Of a DNA stretch of 64,000 bases, positions 48,038-59,800 are shown piece by piece. Below the pieces are notes generated by a model. The model was not told the origin of the DNA. It was given only the letters and a program-made list of their open reading frames with translations, and did no database searches. Position 1 is the first letter of the stretch. Each line of letters starts with the position of its first letter. The stretch comes from Amaurobius ferox (taxonomy: Eukaryota > Arthropoda > Arachnida > Araneae > Amaurobiidae). Position numbers and translations under genes: made by a program. Location: the NCBI GenBank assembly GCA_951213105.1, contig OX578140.1:27310362-27374361 (forward strand), in the 5' to 3' direction.

Positions 48038-50273
48038 TGTGGGTTTGAGGCATCCACTCGCTTTTAGTACACCGAGTTGAGACATGTTGGCTTCTGTGCT
48101 TTCTTTTACCAGTCTCTCCATTAAGTTTAAATGGAATAATTAAGAACATGTGTGTGTAAACGTTCTGGCTCAGTGGTCCTGCTGTCTGTTTCAAATTCTG
48201 GAAGCTGTGAGTTCGACCACTTACGTTCGTTTCAAGAATAACGAGTTGAATATTTTTGGTTTCTGTGTATTTTCTGATCAGTCTCTTCTTTCAGTTTAAA
48301 TACATTAATTAAGCTCGTCGGTGTATCAGCTGACTAGCTCAGTTGTTATATTGTACTCTTCCTGTTCCAGAAGCTGTGTGTTCGAGCCCAGCTTCTCGTA
48401 TAGAAAGTTAATTTATTTTGGTTTCTAAGTATTTTCTAATCAGGCTCTCTTGTTTAAATATATTAACTAGGGGCTTTAATATGTGAACTGAACTGGCTCG
48501 GTTGTCTGTTTTCAATTTTAGAGACTGTGGATTCGAGTCCATTCACTCGCTTTGAGTATAGCTAGTTGTGTTGTTCTGGTTTTTGTGCTTTTTTTCTGAC
48601 CAGTCTGTTCATTAATTTTAAAAATATTAATTGTATTCTCCGGGATGTGAACTGGCCGGCTCAGTGGTTGTATTTTCCACTTTCATAAAATGTAGATTCG
48701 AGACTAGCCATTCGCATTGAATACAGCGATTTAAGTCTTTTAATTCCTGTGCTTTATCTGATCAATATCTTCTTTAAGTTTAAATCGATTAATTAGGACG
48801 ACAAGAGTGTGAACTATCTGGTATACTGGCCATGTTGTCTGTTTACAGTTCCTGAGTCTGTGGGTTCGAGTCCGTCAGCTCGCATTGTGTATAGCGAGTT
48901 CAAGCATTTTTGTTTCCGTGCTTTTACTACTCAGTCTCTCTCTTTTAACCTTTAATAAATTATTTAGGAACGTCGGAATGTGAGCTAGCTGGCTCAGTGG
49001 TCAGGTTGTCTGTTTCCAATGTCAGAGGTTGTGGGTTCAAATATGTCCACTCGCATTGAGTATATCTAGTTGCGCTTTTTCAGTTTGTGTTATTTTTCTG
49101 AACAGTCTCATTTTTAAATTTAAATAGATTAATTAGGCTCTTCGGTCTGTGAATTGGCTGGCTTTGTGGTCATGTTGTTTTCTTCCAATTTCAGAGGCTG
49201 TAGGTTCGAACCCATTGATTCATTTTTTTATCTGTGCTTTTAGTGGTCAGCCTCTCCGTTAAGTTTAAATAGATTAACTATAATCTTTCTCATGCGAGAT
49301 GGCTAGCACAGTTGTCATGTTGTCTGCTTCGTATTCCAGAGGCTGTGGGTTCGAGACCTTTCACCTGCAATGAGAAGTTTGTGCTTTCCTGAATTTTGTT
49401 ATCTGGAATTAATCCCATGTATTTATTAATTTTACTGGACCGGAAATGACGTCTTGGAAGTGACGTGACAGGAAGTGACGTACCGGAAATTGCATCACTT
49501 CCGGTACGTCATTTACTGTTCCTTTACTTAAAAGGTAGGGAAAAAGAGATGAACTGTTTTGAAAAATGCATGATTTTTTAAGACTTCGCTAACAGGAGTC
49601 ACGTGATGCAAAACAAACCCTGCACGAACTTTGGACGAGGAAGGGTGGGGGCTCGACACCGATGCCAGCAGGCCCGATGAGAAACCCCGCCAGCAACGGC
49701 GGAGCACAACCACCGCTCGTCCTCCATCTCGTGCAGATAATTTAATAAGACATATAAGAAAGTTAAAGAGAGAGAGGAAAGACTAAAGACGACCGATCTA
49801 ATCAAAACTTCTCGAATCCCAATTCTCCCATATCGATAACCTTCAAACCCACTGGAAATAATATCTATCAGTTTTATCGTAACCTACAACCCAGACGGGA
49901 ATCGAACCCCAAGCCTAGAACCCCGCAACTTGAAGCCCCAAGCCTCTCGGCCAAGAAGGCGACGTCCGAAGCTTCAGTTTCTGCATACTTAAGTTTAACA
50001 TTTTATCATGTACTTATAAATAATCTGAAAAAAACCAGGAAAATAATTGCGGGGAACAGAACCCTCGACAAAATCGTTCACGTCACGCTGTTACCGGTGT
50101 ACTTTACCGCTGCGCTGCAATTTGCGATGCAAAACCTGTTTTACTTTAACTATATAAAGCTCTCACTGGATTGTTGATTACAATAAATCTGGGGCAGAAA
50201 CTACAATATGTATTACCCCGACGACATTGTTAGTTTATTTTTTTCAACTATAATTGGAAAAAGTATCACATGA
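48038..50273 (+). repeat. array unit 19
   Basis: Tandem near-twin of unit 18 with all of that unit's private variants. This is the clearest sign of a very recent single-unit duplication. Confidence 0.95.
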
Positions 50274-52507
50274 TGTGGGTTTGAGGCATCCACTCGCTTT
50301 TAGTACACCGAGTTGAGACATGTTGGCTTCTGTGCTTTCTTTTACCAGTCTCTCCATTAAGTTTAAATGGAATAATTAAGAACATGTGTGTGTAAACGTT
50401 CTGGCTCAGTGGTCCTGCTGTCTGTTTCAAATTCTGGAAGCTGTGAGTTCGACCACTTACGTTCGTTTCAAGAATAACGAGTTGAATATTTTTGGTTTCT
50501 GTGTATTTTCTGATCAGTCTCTTCTTTCAGTTTAAATACATTAATTAAGCTCGTCGGTGTATCAGCTGACTAGCTCAGTTGTTATATTGTACTCTTCCTG
50601 TTCCAGAAGCTGTGTGTTCGAGCCCAGCTTCTCGTATAGAAAGTTAATTTATTTTGGTTTCTAAGTATTTTCTAATCAGGCTCTCTTGTTTAAATATTGT
50701 AACTAGGGGCTTTAATATGTGAACTGAACTGGCTCAGTTGTCTGTTTTCAATTTTAGAGACTGTGGATTCGAGTCCATTCACTCGTTTTGAGTATAGCTA
50801 GTTGTGTTGTTCTGGTTTTTGTGCTTTTTTTCTGACCAGTCTGTTCATTAATTTTAAAAATATTAATTGTATTCTCCGGGATGTGAACTGGCCGGCTCAG
50901 TGGTTGTATTTTCCACTTTCATAAAATGTAGATTCGAGACTAGCCATTCGCATTGAATACAGCGATTTAAGTCTTTTAATTCCTGTGCTTTATCTGATCA
51001 ATATCTTCTTTAAGTTTAAATCGATTAATTAGGACGACAAGAGTGTGAACTATCTGGTATACTGGCCATGTTGTCTGTTTACAGTTCCTGAGTCTGTGGG
51101 TTCGAGTCCGTCAGCTCGCATTGTGTATAGCGAGTTCAAGCATTTTTGTTTCCGTGCTTTTACTACTCAGTCTCTCCCTTTTAACCTTTAATAAATTATT
51201 TATGAACGTCGGCATGTGAGCTAGCTGGCTCAGTGGTCAGGTTGTCTGTTTCCAATGTCAGAGGTTGTGGGTTCAAATCCGTCCACTCGCATTGAGTATA
51301 TCTAGTTGCGCTATTTCAGTTTGTGTTATTTTTCTGAACAGTCTCATTTTTAAATTTAAATAGATTAATTAGGCTCTTCGGTCTGTGAATTGGCTGGCTT
51401 AGTGGTCATGTTGTTTTCTTTCATTTTCAGAGGCTGTAGGTTCGAACCCATTGATTCATTTTGGTATCTGTGCTTTTAGTGGTCAGTCTCTCCGTTAAGT
51501 TTAAATAGATTAACTATAATCTTTCTCATGCGAGATGGCTAGCGCAGTTGTCATGTTGCCTGCTTCGTATTCCAGAGGCTGAGGGTTCGAGTCCTTTCAC
51601 CTGCAATGAGATGTTTGTGCTTTCCTGAATTTTGTTATCTGGAATTAATCCCATGTATTTATTAATTTTACTGGACCGGAAATGACGTCCTGGAAGTGAC
51701 GTGCGGGAAGTGACGTACCGGAAATTGCATCCCTTCCCGTACGTCATTTCCTGTTCGTTTACTTAAAAAGTAGGGAAAAAGAGATGAACTGTTTTGAAAA
51801 ATGCATGATTTTTTAAGACTTCGCTAACAGGAGTCACGTGATGCAAAACAAACCCTGCACGAACTTTGGACGAGGAAGGGTGGGGGCTCGACACCGATGC
51901 CAGCAGGCCCGAAGAGAAACCCCGCCAGCAACGGCGGAGCACAACCACCGCTCGTCCTCCATCTCGTGCAGATAATTTAATAAGACATATAAGAAAGTTA
52001 AAGAGAGAGAGGAAAGACTAAAGACGACCGATCTAATCAAAACTTCTCGAATACCAATTCTCCCATATCGATCACCTTCAAACCCACTGGAAATAATATC
52101 TATCAGTTTTATCGTAACCTACAACCCAGACGGGAATCGAACCCCAAGCCTAGAACCCCGCAACTTGACGCCCCAATCCTCTCGGCCAAGAAGGCGACGT
52201 CCGAAGCTTCAGTTTCTGCATACTTAAGTTTAACATTTTATCATGTACTTATAAATAATCTGAAAAAACCAGGAAAATAATTGCGGGGAACAGAACCCTC
52301 GACAAATGCGTTCACGTCACGCTGTTACCGGTGTGCTTTACCGCTGCGCTACAATTTGCGATGCAAAACTTGTTTTACTTTAACTATATAAAGCTCTCAC
52401 TGGATTGTTGATTACAATAAATCTGGGGCAGAAAATACAAAATGTATTACCCCGACGACATTGTTAGTTTATTTTTTTCAACTATAATTGTAAAAAGTAT
52501 CACATGA
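50274..52507 (+). repeat. array unit 20
   Basis: Chimeric. The first ~400 bp carry the unit 18/19 markers GAGACATGTTGG and CCACTTACGTTC. From about 50,690 it changes (AAATATTGTAACTAGG), and the right half is of unit 9/14 type (GACGTGCGGGAAG, GACGCCCCAATCC). The TATA box is CTTAAAAAG. Confidence 0.95.
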
Positions 52508-54884
52508 TGTGGGTTTGAGGCATCCACTCGCTTTTAGTACACCGAGTTGAGACGTTTTGGTTTCTGTGCTTTCTTTTACCAGTCTCTCCATTAAGTTTAA
52601 ATGGAATATCTAAGAACATGTGTGTGTAAACGTTCTGGCTCAGTGGTCCTGCTGTCTGTTTCAAATTCTGGAAGCTGTGAGTTCGAGCACTTCCGTTCGT
52701 TTTAAGTATAACGAGTTGAATTTTTTTGGTTTCTGTGTATTTTCTGATCAGTCTCTTCTTTCAGTTTAAATACATTAGTTAAGCTCGTCGGTGTATCAGC
52801 TGACTAGCTCAGTTGTTATGTTGTACGCTACCTGTTCCAGAAGCTGTGTGTTCGAGCCCAGCTTCTCGTATAGAAAGTTAATTTATTTTGGTTTCTAAGT
52901 ATTTTCTAATCAGGCTCTCTTGTTTAAATATTGTAACTAGGGGCTTTAATATGTGAACTGAACTGGCTCAGTTGTCTGTTTTCAATTTTAGAGACTGTGG
53001 ATTCGAGTCCATTCACTCGCTTTGAGTATAGCTAGTTGTGTTGTTCTGGTTTTTGTGCTTTTTTTCTGACCAGTCTGTTCATTAATTTTAAAAATATTAA
53101 TTGTATTCTCCGGGATGTGAACTGGCCGGCTCAGTGGTTGTATTTTCCACTTTCATAAAATGTAGATTCGAGACTAGCCATTCGCATTGAATACAGCGAT
53201 TTAAGTCTTTTAATTCCTGTGCTTTATCTGATCAATATCTTCTTTAAGTTTAAATCGATTAATTAGGACGACAAGAGTGTGAACTATCTGGTATACTGGC
53301 CATGTTGTCTGTTTACAGTTCCTGAGTCTGTGGGTTCGAGTCCGTCAGCTCGCATTGTGTATAGCGAGTTCAAGCATTTTTGTTTCCGTGCTTTTACTAC
53401 TCAGTCTCTCTCTTTTAACCTTTAATAAATTATTTAGGAACGTCGGAATGTGAGCTAGCTGGCTCAGTGGTCAGGTTGTCTGTTTCCAATGTCAGAGGTT
53501 GTGGGTTCAAATATGTCCACTCGCATTGAGTATATCTAGTTGCGCTTTTTCAGTTTGTGTTATTTTTCTGAACAGTCTCATTTTTAAATTTAAATAGATT
53601 AATTAGGCTCTTCGGTCTGTGAATTGGCTGGCTTTGTGGTCATGTTGTTTTCTTCCAATTTCAGAGGCTGTAGGTTCGAACCCATTGATTCATTTTGGTA
53701 TCTGTGCTTTTAGTGGTCAGTCTCTCCATTAAGTTTAAATAGATTAACTATAATCTTTCTCATGCGAGATGGCTAGCACAGTTGTCATGTTGCCTGCTTC
53801 GTATTCCAGAGGCTGAGGGTTCGAGTCCTTTCACCTGCAATGAGGAGTTTGTGCTTTCCTGAATTTTGTTATCTGGAATTAAACCCATGTATTTATTAAT
53901 TTTACTGGACCGGAAATGACGTCCTGGAAGTTACGTGACGCGAAGTGACGTACCGGAAATTGCATCACTTCCCGTACGTCATTTCCTGTTCGTTTACTTA
54001 AAAAGTAGGGAAAAAGAGATGAACTGTTTTGAAAAATGCATGATATTTTAAGACTTCGCTAACAGGAGTCACGTGATGCAAAACAAACCCTGCACGAACT
54101 TTGGACGAGGAAGGGTGGGGGCTCGACACCGATGCCAACAGACCCGAAGAGAAACCCCGCCAGCAACGGCGGAGCACAACCACCGCTCGTCCTCCATCTC
54201 GTGCAGATAATTTAATAAGACATATAAGAAAGTTAAAGAGAGAGAGGAAAGACTAAAGACGACCGATCTAATCAAAACTTCTCGAATACCAATTCTCCCA
54301 TATCGATCACCTTCAAACCCACTGGAAATAATATCTATCAGTTTTATCGTAACCTACAACCCAGACGGGAATCGAACCCCAAGCCTAGAACCCCGCAACT
54401 TGAAGCCCCAAGCCTCTCGGCCAAGAAGGCGACGTCCGAAGCTTCAGTTTCTGCATACTTAAGTTTAACATTTTATCATGTACTTATAAATAATCTGAAA
54501 AAAACCAGGAAAATAATTGCGGGGAACAGAACCCTCGACAAAATCGTTCACGTCACGCTGTTACCGGTGTACTTTACCGCTGCGCTACAATTTGCGATGC
54601 AAAACCTGTTTTACTTTAACTATATAAAGCTCTCACTGGATTGTTGATTACAATAAATCTGGGGCAGAAACTACAATATGTATTACCCCGACGACATTGT
54701 TAGTTTATTTTTTTCAACTATAATTGGAAAAAGTATCACATGATGTGGGTTTTACTTTAACTATATAAAGCTCTCACTGGATTGTTGATTACAATAAATC
54801 TGGGGCAGAAACTACAATATGTATTACCCCGACGACATTGTTAGTTTATTTTTTTCAACTATAATTGGAAAAAGTATCACATGA
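52508..54884 (+). repeat. array unit 21, with internal 141 bp duplication
   Basis: Right half of unit 8/13 type (GACGCGAAGTG, broken TATA box) with private GGAAGTTACGTG and CCAACAGACCC. At 54,744 the unit start TGTGGGT runs directly into a second copy of the preceding ~141 bp instead of into monomer 1, so this unit is 2,377 bp. Confidence 0.95.
54744..54884 (+). repeat. 141 bp local tandem duplication
   Basis: After TGTGGG the sequence repeats from TTTTACTTTAACTATAT through TCACATGA a second time. The join uses a TTT shared between GGGTTTGAGG and CCTGTTTTACT, which suggests a microhomology-mediated event. No other unit has it. Confidence 0.9.
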
Positions 54885-57119
54885 TGTGGGTTTGAGGCAT
54901 CCACTCGCTTTTAGTACACCGAGTTGAGACGTTTTGGCTTCTGTGCTTTCTTTTACCAGTCTCTCCATTAAGTTTAAATGGAATAATTAAGATCATGTGT
55001 GTGTAAACGTTCTGGCTCAGTGGTCCTGCTGTCTGTTTCAAATTCTGGAAGCTGTGAGTTCGACCACTTCCGTTCGTTTCAAGAATAACGAGTTGAATAT
55101 TTTTGGTTTCTGTGTATTTTCTGATCAGTCTCTTCTTTCAGTTTAAATACATTAATTAAGCTCGTCGGTGTATCAGCTGACTAGCTCAGTTGTTATATTG
55201 TACTCTTCCTGTTCCAGAAGCTGTGTGTTCGAGCCCAGCTTCTCGTATAGAAAGTTAATTTATTTTGGTTTCTAAGTATTTTCTAATCAGGCTCTCTTGT
55301 TTAAATATATTAACTAGGGGCTTTAATATGTGAACTGAACTGGCTCGGTTGTCTGTTTTCAATTTTAGAGACTGTGGATTCGAGTCCATTCACTCGCTTT
55401 GAGTATAGCTAGTTGTGTTGTTCTGGTTTTTGTGCTTTTTTTCTGACCAGTCTGTTCATTAATTTTAAAAATATTAATTGTATTCTCCGGGATGTGAACT
55501 GGCCGGCTCAGTGGTTGTATTTTCCACTTTCATAAAATGTAGATTCGAGACTAGCCATTCGCATTGAATACAGCGATTTAAGTCTTTTAATTCCTGTGCT
55601 TTATCTGATCAATATCTTCTTTAAGTTTAAATCGATTAATTAGGACGACAAGAGTGTGAACTATCTGGTATACTGGCCATGTTGTCTGTTTACAGTTCCT
55701 GAGTCTGTGGGTTCGAGTCCGTCAGCTCGCATTGTGTATAGCGAGTTCAAGCATTTTTGTTTCCGTGCTTTTACTACTCAGTCTCTCTCTTTTAACCTTT
55801 AATAAATTATTTAGGAACGTCGGAATGTGAGCTAGCTGGCTCAGTGGTCAGGTTGTCTGTTTCCAATGTCAGAGGTTGTGGGTTCAAATATGTCCACTCG
55901 CATTGAGTATATCAAGTTGCGCTTTTTCAGTTTGTGTTATTTTTCTGAACAGTCTCATTTTTAAATTTAAATAGATTAATTAGGCTCTTCGGTCTGTGAA
56001 TTGGCTGGCTTTGTGGTCATGTTGTTTTCTTCCAATTTCAGAGGCTGTAGGTTCGAACCCATTGATTCATTTTTTTATCTGTGCTTTTAGTGGTCAGCCT
56101 CTCCGTTAAGTTTAAATAGATTAACTATAATCTTTCTCATGCGAGATGGCTAGCACAGTTGTCATGTTGTCTGCTTCGTATTCCAGAGGCTGTGGGTTCG
56201 AGACCTTTCACCTGCAATGAGAAGTTTGTGCTTTCCTGAATTTTGTTATCTGGAATTAATCCCATGTATTTATTAATTTTACTGGACCGGAAATGACGTC
56301 TTGGAAGTGACGTGACAGGAAGTGACGTACCGGAAATTGCATCACTTCCGGTACGTCATTTACTGTTCCTTTACTTAAAAGGTAGGGAAAAAGAGATGAA
56401 CTGTTTTGAAAAATGCATGATTTTTTAAGACTTCGCTAACAGGAGTCACGTGATGCAAAACAAACCCTGCACGAACTTTGGACGAGGAAGGGTGGGGGCT
56501 CGACACCGATGCCAGCAGGCCCGATGAGAAACCCCGCCAGCAACGGCGGAGCACAACCACCGCTCGTCCTCCATCTCGTGCAGATAATTTAATAAGACAT
56601 ATAAGAAAGTTAAAGAGAGAGAGGAAAGACTAAAGACGACCGATCTAATCAAAACTTCTCGAATCCCAATTCTCCCATATCGATAACCTTCAAACCCACT
56701 GGAAATAATATCTATCAGTTTTATCGTAACCTACAACCCAGGCGGGAATCGAACCCCAAGCCTAGAACCCCGCAACTTGACGCCCCAAGCCTCTCGGCCA
56801 AGAAGGCGACGTCCGAAGCTTCAGTTTCTGCATACTTAAGTTTAACATTTTATCATGTACTTATAAATAATCTGAAAAAAACAGGAAAATAATTGCGGGG
56901 AACAGAACCCTCGACAAAAGCGTTCACGTCACGCTGTTACCGGTGTAATTTACCGCTGCGCTACAATTTGCGATGCAAAACTTGTTTTACTTTGACTATA
57001 TAAAACTCTCACTGGATTGTTGATTACAATAAATCTGGGGCAGAAACTACAAAATGTATTACCCCGACGACATTGTTAGTTTATTTTTTACAACTATAAT
57101 TGGAAAAAGTATCACGTGA
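54885..57119 (+). repeat. array unit 22 (rightmost)
   Basis: Carries unit 18/19-type markers in its middle and right parts (GGCTCGGTTGTC, CCCGATGAGAAA, GAATCCCAATTC) and CTTAAAAGG instead of a TATA box. Private variants are AAGATCATGTG, CCAGGCGGG and TTTGACTATATAAAAC. It ends ATCACGTGA followed by GGACAG instead of TGTGG, so it retains the ancestral right side of the join. Confidence 0.95.
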
Positions 57120-57223
57120 GGACAGAGCTTCCAACCGACAGGTCAACGCGTTCGCTTCAGAACACTTTAACCACTATACCATATGAGCCACGGGAAATAC
57201 TAAATTTAGAAACTATATAAGTT

Positions 57224-57248
57224 CCCCCCCCCCCCCCCCAAAAAAAAA
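57224..57248. repeat. C16 followed by A9
   Basis: Sixteen C at 57224-57239 and nine A at 57240-57248, just after the first right-flank tRNA-like core. Length is likely uncertain. Confidence 0.9.
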
Positions 57249-58536
57249 TAATAATCAGGAAGCCCTTGCATGCTATATGTTGATTTAGCATTATGTAAAT
57301 AGGCAAAAATCAGATGGTATATCTAATTTTCATTAAACGTTATAATCGAAAATATTGCAAATATTACATAAGATTTTCAATTCTTACATTTAAAATTCTG
57401 AATTGAAATGTAGTATTCAAGGACTTACTGCCCCTCATTATTTTCCTATTTTAATTATGAACCAAATCCTCACGGGAAATTTTCAGTTATCCTCTGATTT
57501 GAACCAAAAATAGCGTTTTAACATGTCCGTTTAAATAATCTGAAAAAACAAAATTTGCGGGAGATAACACCATCGACAAAAACGTTTGTTGCACGCTGTT
57601 ACTGGGACACTTTACTGCTGCGTAGCAAATCACGATGCAAAATTCTTAACTATATACAGCATTCAAAGGATTGCCGATTAGAATAAATAGGCGGAAGAAA
57701 CCACAAAATTTATTACCCTTCAATATTGTTCATTTATTATTTAAAAATATAATTGAAAGAAGCATCGCATTTTAGGCGAGGACAGAACTTGCAATCAACA
57801 GGTCGACGTATCCGCTGCCCAACCCTTTAACCAATAGACCATTTAAGTTACGTCTGAGACCGGGACTGGAAACAATTTAAATTGCATTAAGAAAAAATTA
57901 AAAAAAAGCCAGGAAGATCTTGCATACCATATATTATTTTAGAATTATGTAAAGAGGATAAAATCAGATGTTATGTCCTATTTATATTACACTTTATAAT
58001 AGAAAACTGCAAATATTACATAAGATTTTGACTTCATACATTATTTGTTCTAAATTCAAATGTAGCAGTCAAGGACTTCCCTGCTCATTTTTTTTCATTT
58101 TTCAATTATGAACAATATTCTTACGGGAAATACTCAGTTATTTTCTGATTTGAACCAAAGCATTTTACATTTCAGCAAACATTTTAACATGCCCGTATAA
58201 TTAATCTGAAAACAAAATGCGGCTAAAATTTGCGGGAGCCAGAATCCTCGACAAAAACGTTTGCTTTACGCTGTTATCAGGAAGCTTTACTGCTGCTCTA
58301 CGACTGATAATGCAAAATTGTTTTACTTTAACTACATAAAGCTCTTACTGGATTGTCGACTAGAATAATTCTGGGGAAGAAACCACAAAATCTATTACAC
58401 TGACAACAATGATCATTTATTGTTTAAAACTGTAATGGAAAAGAGCATCACATCTCAGTGGAGGACAGAACTCACAATCGACCGGTCAACACCTTCGTTG
58501 TCCAACTGTTTAACGATTAGCCCGTTTGAGCCACAC

Positions 58537-58612
58537 GAAATTTTAAACAAGGAATTATTTAAGTTTTTCTTTAGGAAAATTTAAACAAGGAATTATTTGA
58601 GTTTTCCTTAAG
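58537..58612. repeat. 38 bp tandem duplication
   Basis: Two 38 bp copies (58537-58574 and 58575-58612) sharing AAACAAGGAATTATTT, with a few differences. It lies within the third right-flank repeat. Confidence 0.8.
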
Positions 58613-59300
58613 GAAAACAAAAGAATCAGGAAGGTCATATAGGCTATATTTTATTTTAGAATTATATAAAGTGGATAAAATATGTTATATTCAATTTTCA
58701 TTACACTTTAAAATAGAAAATTGCAAATATTACATAAGACGTTGACTTCATACATTAGGTATTCAAAATTTATATGTAGCATTCAAGAACTCCCTGACTC
58801 ATTTTTTCCCTTTTTCAATTATGAGCAATATCCGCACGGGAAATGTTCAGTTATCCTCTGATTTGAAACAAAACATTTTAACATTTTAACTAATATTTTA
58901 ACATGTCCGTTTAAATAATCTGAAAGAAAATGCGACAATAATTTGCGGGAGACAGAATGTTCGACAAAAACGTTTGCTTCATGCTATTGCCACCGTACTG
59001 TACCGCTACGCCGCGTTTGCTGTTGCAATTTTATATTACTTTAACTATGTAAAGATTTCACAGAATTGGCGATTAGAATAAATTTGGGGTAGAACCAACG
59101 GAGTCTATTTCTCTGACAACATTGCTTACTTATTATTAAACTGTAATCGCGTTTCAGGTGAGGACAAAACCCTTTATCTACAGGTCTGAGAATTCGCGGC
59201 CCAACTCTTGAACTGCTAGAACGTCCGAATCACGACAAAGTTTAAAACTAGGTACTATTTTAGTTTTAATTTTTTAAAAATAAAACGAAGTCTAATGTGG

Positions 59301-59800
59301 GCAGCATATGATTTTATTTATATAATGCAATATATTTAATTCTTTTACAGCTAAAATTGAGGCAAAAGATTTGATGGATAAACACACAACTATTATTTTC
59401 TTGAACAAGAATTGTTTTATTTACACTGGCCAAGAACTCTGGAGGCCTTTCAGTAACCGCGCATTCGGGACGGTTTGGAATTAAAACCTCTCAAAGTGAA
59501 CAATTTCTGCGACCATCCTCGAGCGTTCACTTACAATTTCTTTCTCTTGCGCACACTCATCTAATTAATTTTACATCTGCGCGCGTAGCGCCATCTCTTG
59601 TTATAAATTGCTACAGCTCATGCTGCCAAAAGATTCACATCACAGTATTTTTAACGTTCAATTGAACATTTAGTGCTTTTCGGGTAACATGTAAAACTGT
59701 TTAGTTGTGTCCAATTAACTTTTATTTCACGTAACTCTAAATTAACAATTATCAATATTGATGGCATCCACAATAAGAAATACAGTTCATATATCAAAAA
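59301..59800. other. unassigned sequence between repeat families
   Basis: No gene or repeat is recognised. A short GC-rich patch (TGCGCGCGTAGCGCCATCTC, from about 59578) stands out in AT-rich surroundings but cannot be assigned. Confidence 0.5.

Larger units (their letters stand above)
7783..57119. repeat. satellite array: 22 tandem units of ~2,236 bp
   Basis: Twenty-two head-to-tail copies, each 2,234-2,238 bp apart from one internal 141 bp duplication. I set unit starts at the TGTGG that follows TCACATGA, because this join exists only inside the array. Most differences between units are single substitutions. Length changes come mainly from an A6-A8 run and a few 1-3 bp indels. Each unit holds nine plus-strand tRNA-like monomers, a promoter-like palindromic module, a GC-rich segment and two minus-strand tRNA-like units. 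No ATG-initiated conserved protein is present. Both ends of the array lie inside the window, so 22 is the assembled copy number; the true number could differ if the assembly collapsed or expanded copies. Confidence 0.97.
57120..59300 (-). repeat. right-flank tandem repeats of ~660-715 bp with minus-strand tRNA-like cores
   Basis: Cores starting GAGGACAGA lie at 57119, 57777, 58461 and 59160 (spacings 658, 684 and 699). Read on the minus strand they give an A-box-like TGGTATAGTGGTTAAAG and a B-box-like end GTCCTC. A second core, homologous to R2 of the array unit (TTGCGGGAG, ATCGACAAAAACGTTTG and similar), lies at about 57555, 58231 and 58944. Copies differ by many substitutions, so this is an older, non-homogenised array. 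The last part of each 2.24 kb unit is derived from it. Confidence 0.8.

Noticed and set aside
7783..57119. CRISPR-like or rDNA-like tandem array
   Set aside because: There are no short repeats with unique spacers, no cas genes, and no rRNA sequence; the units are homogeneous 2.24 kb satellites.
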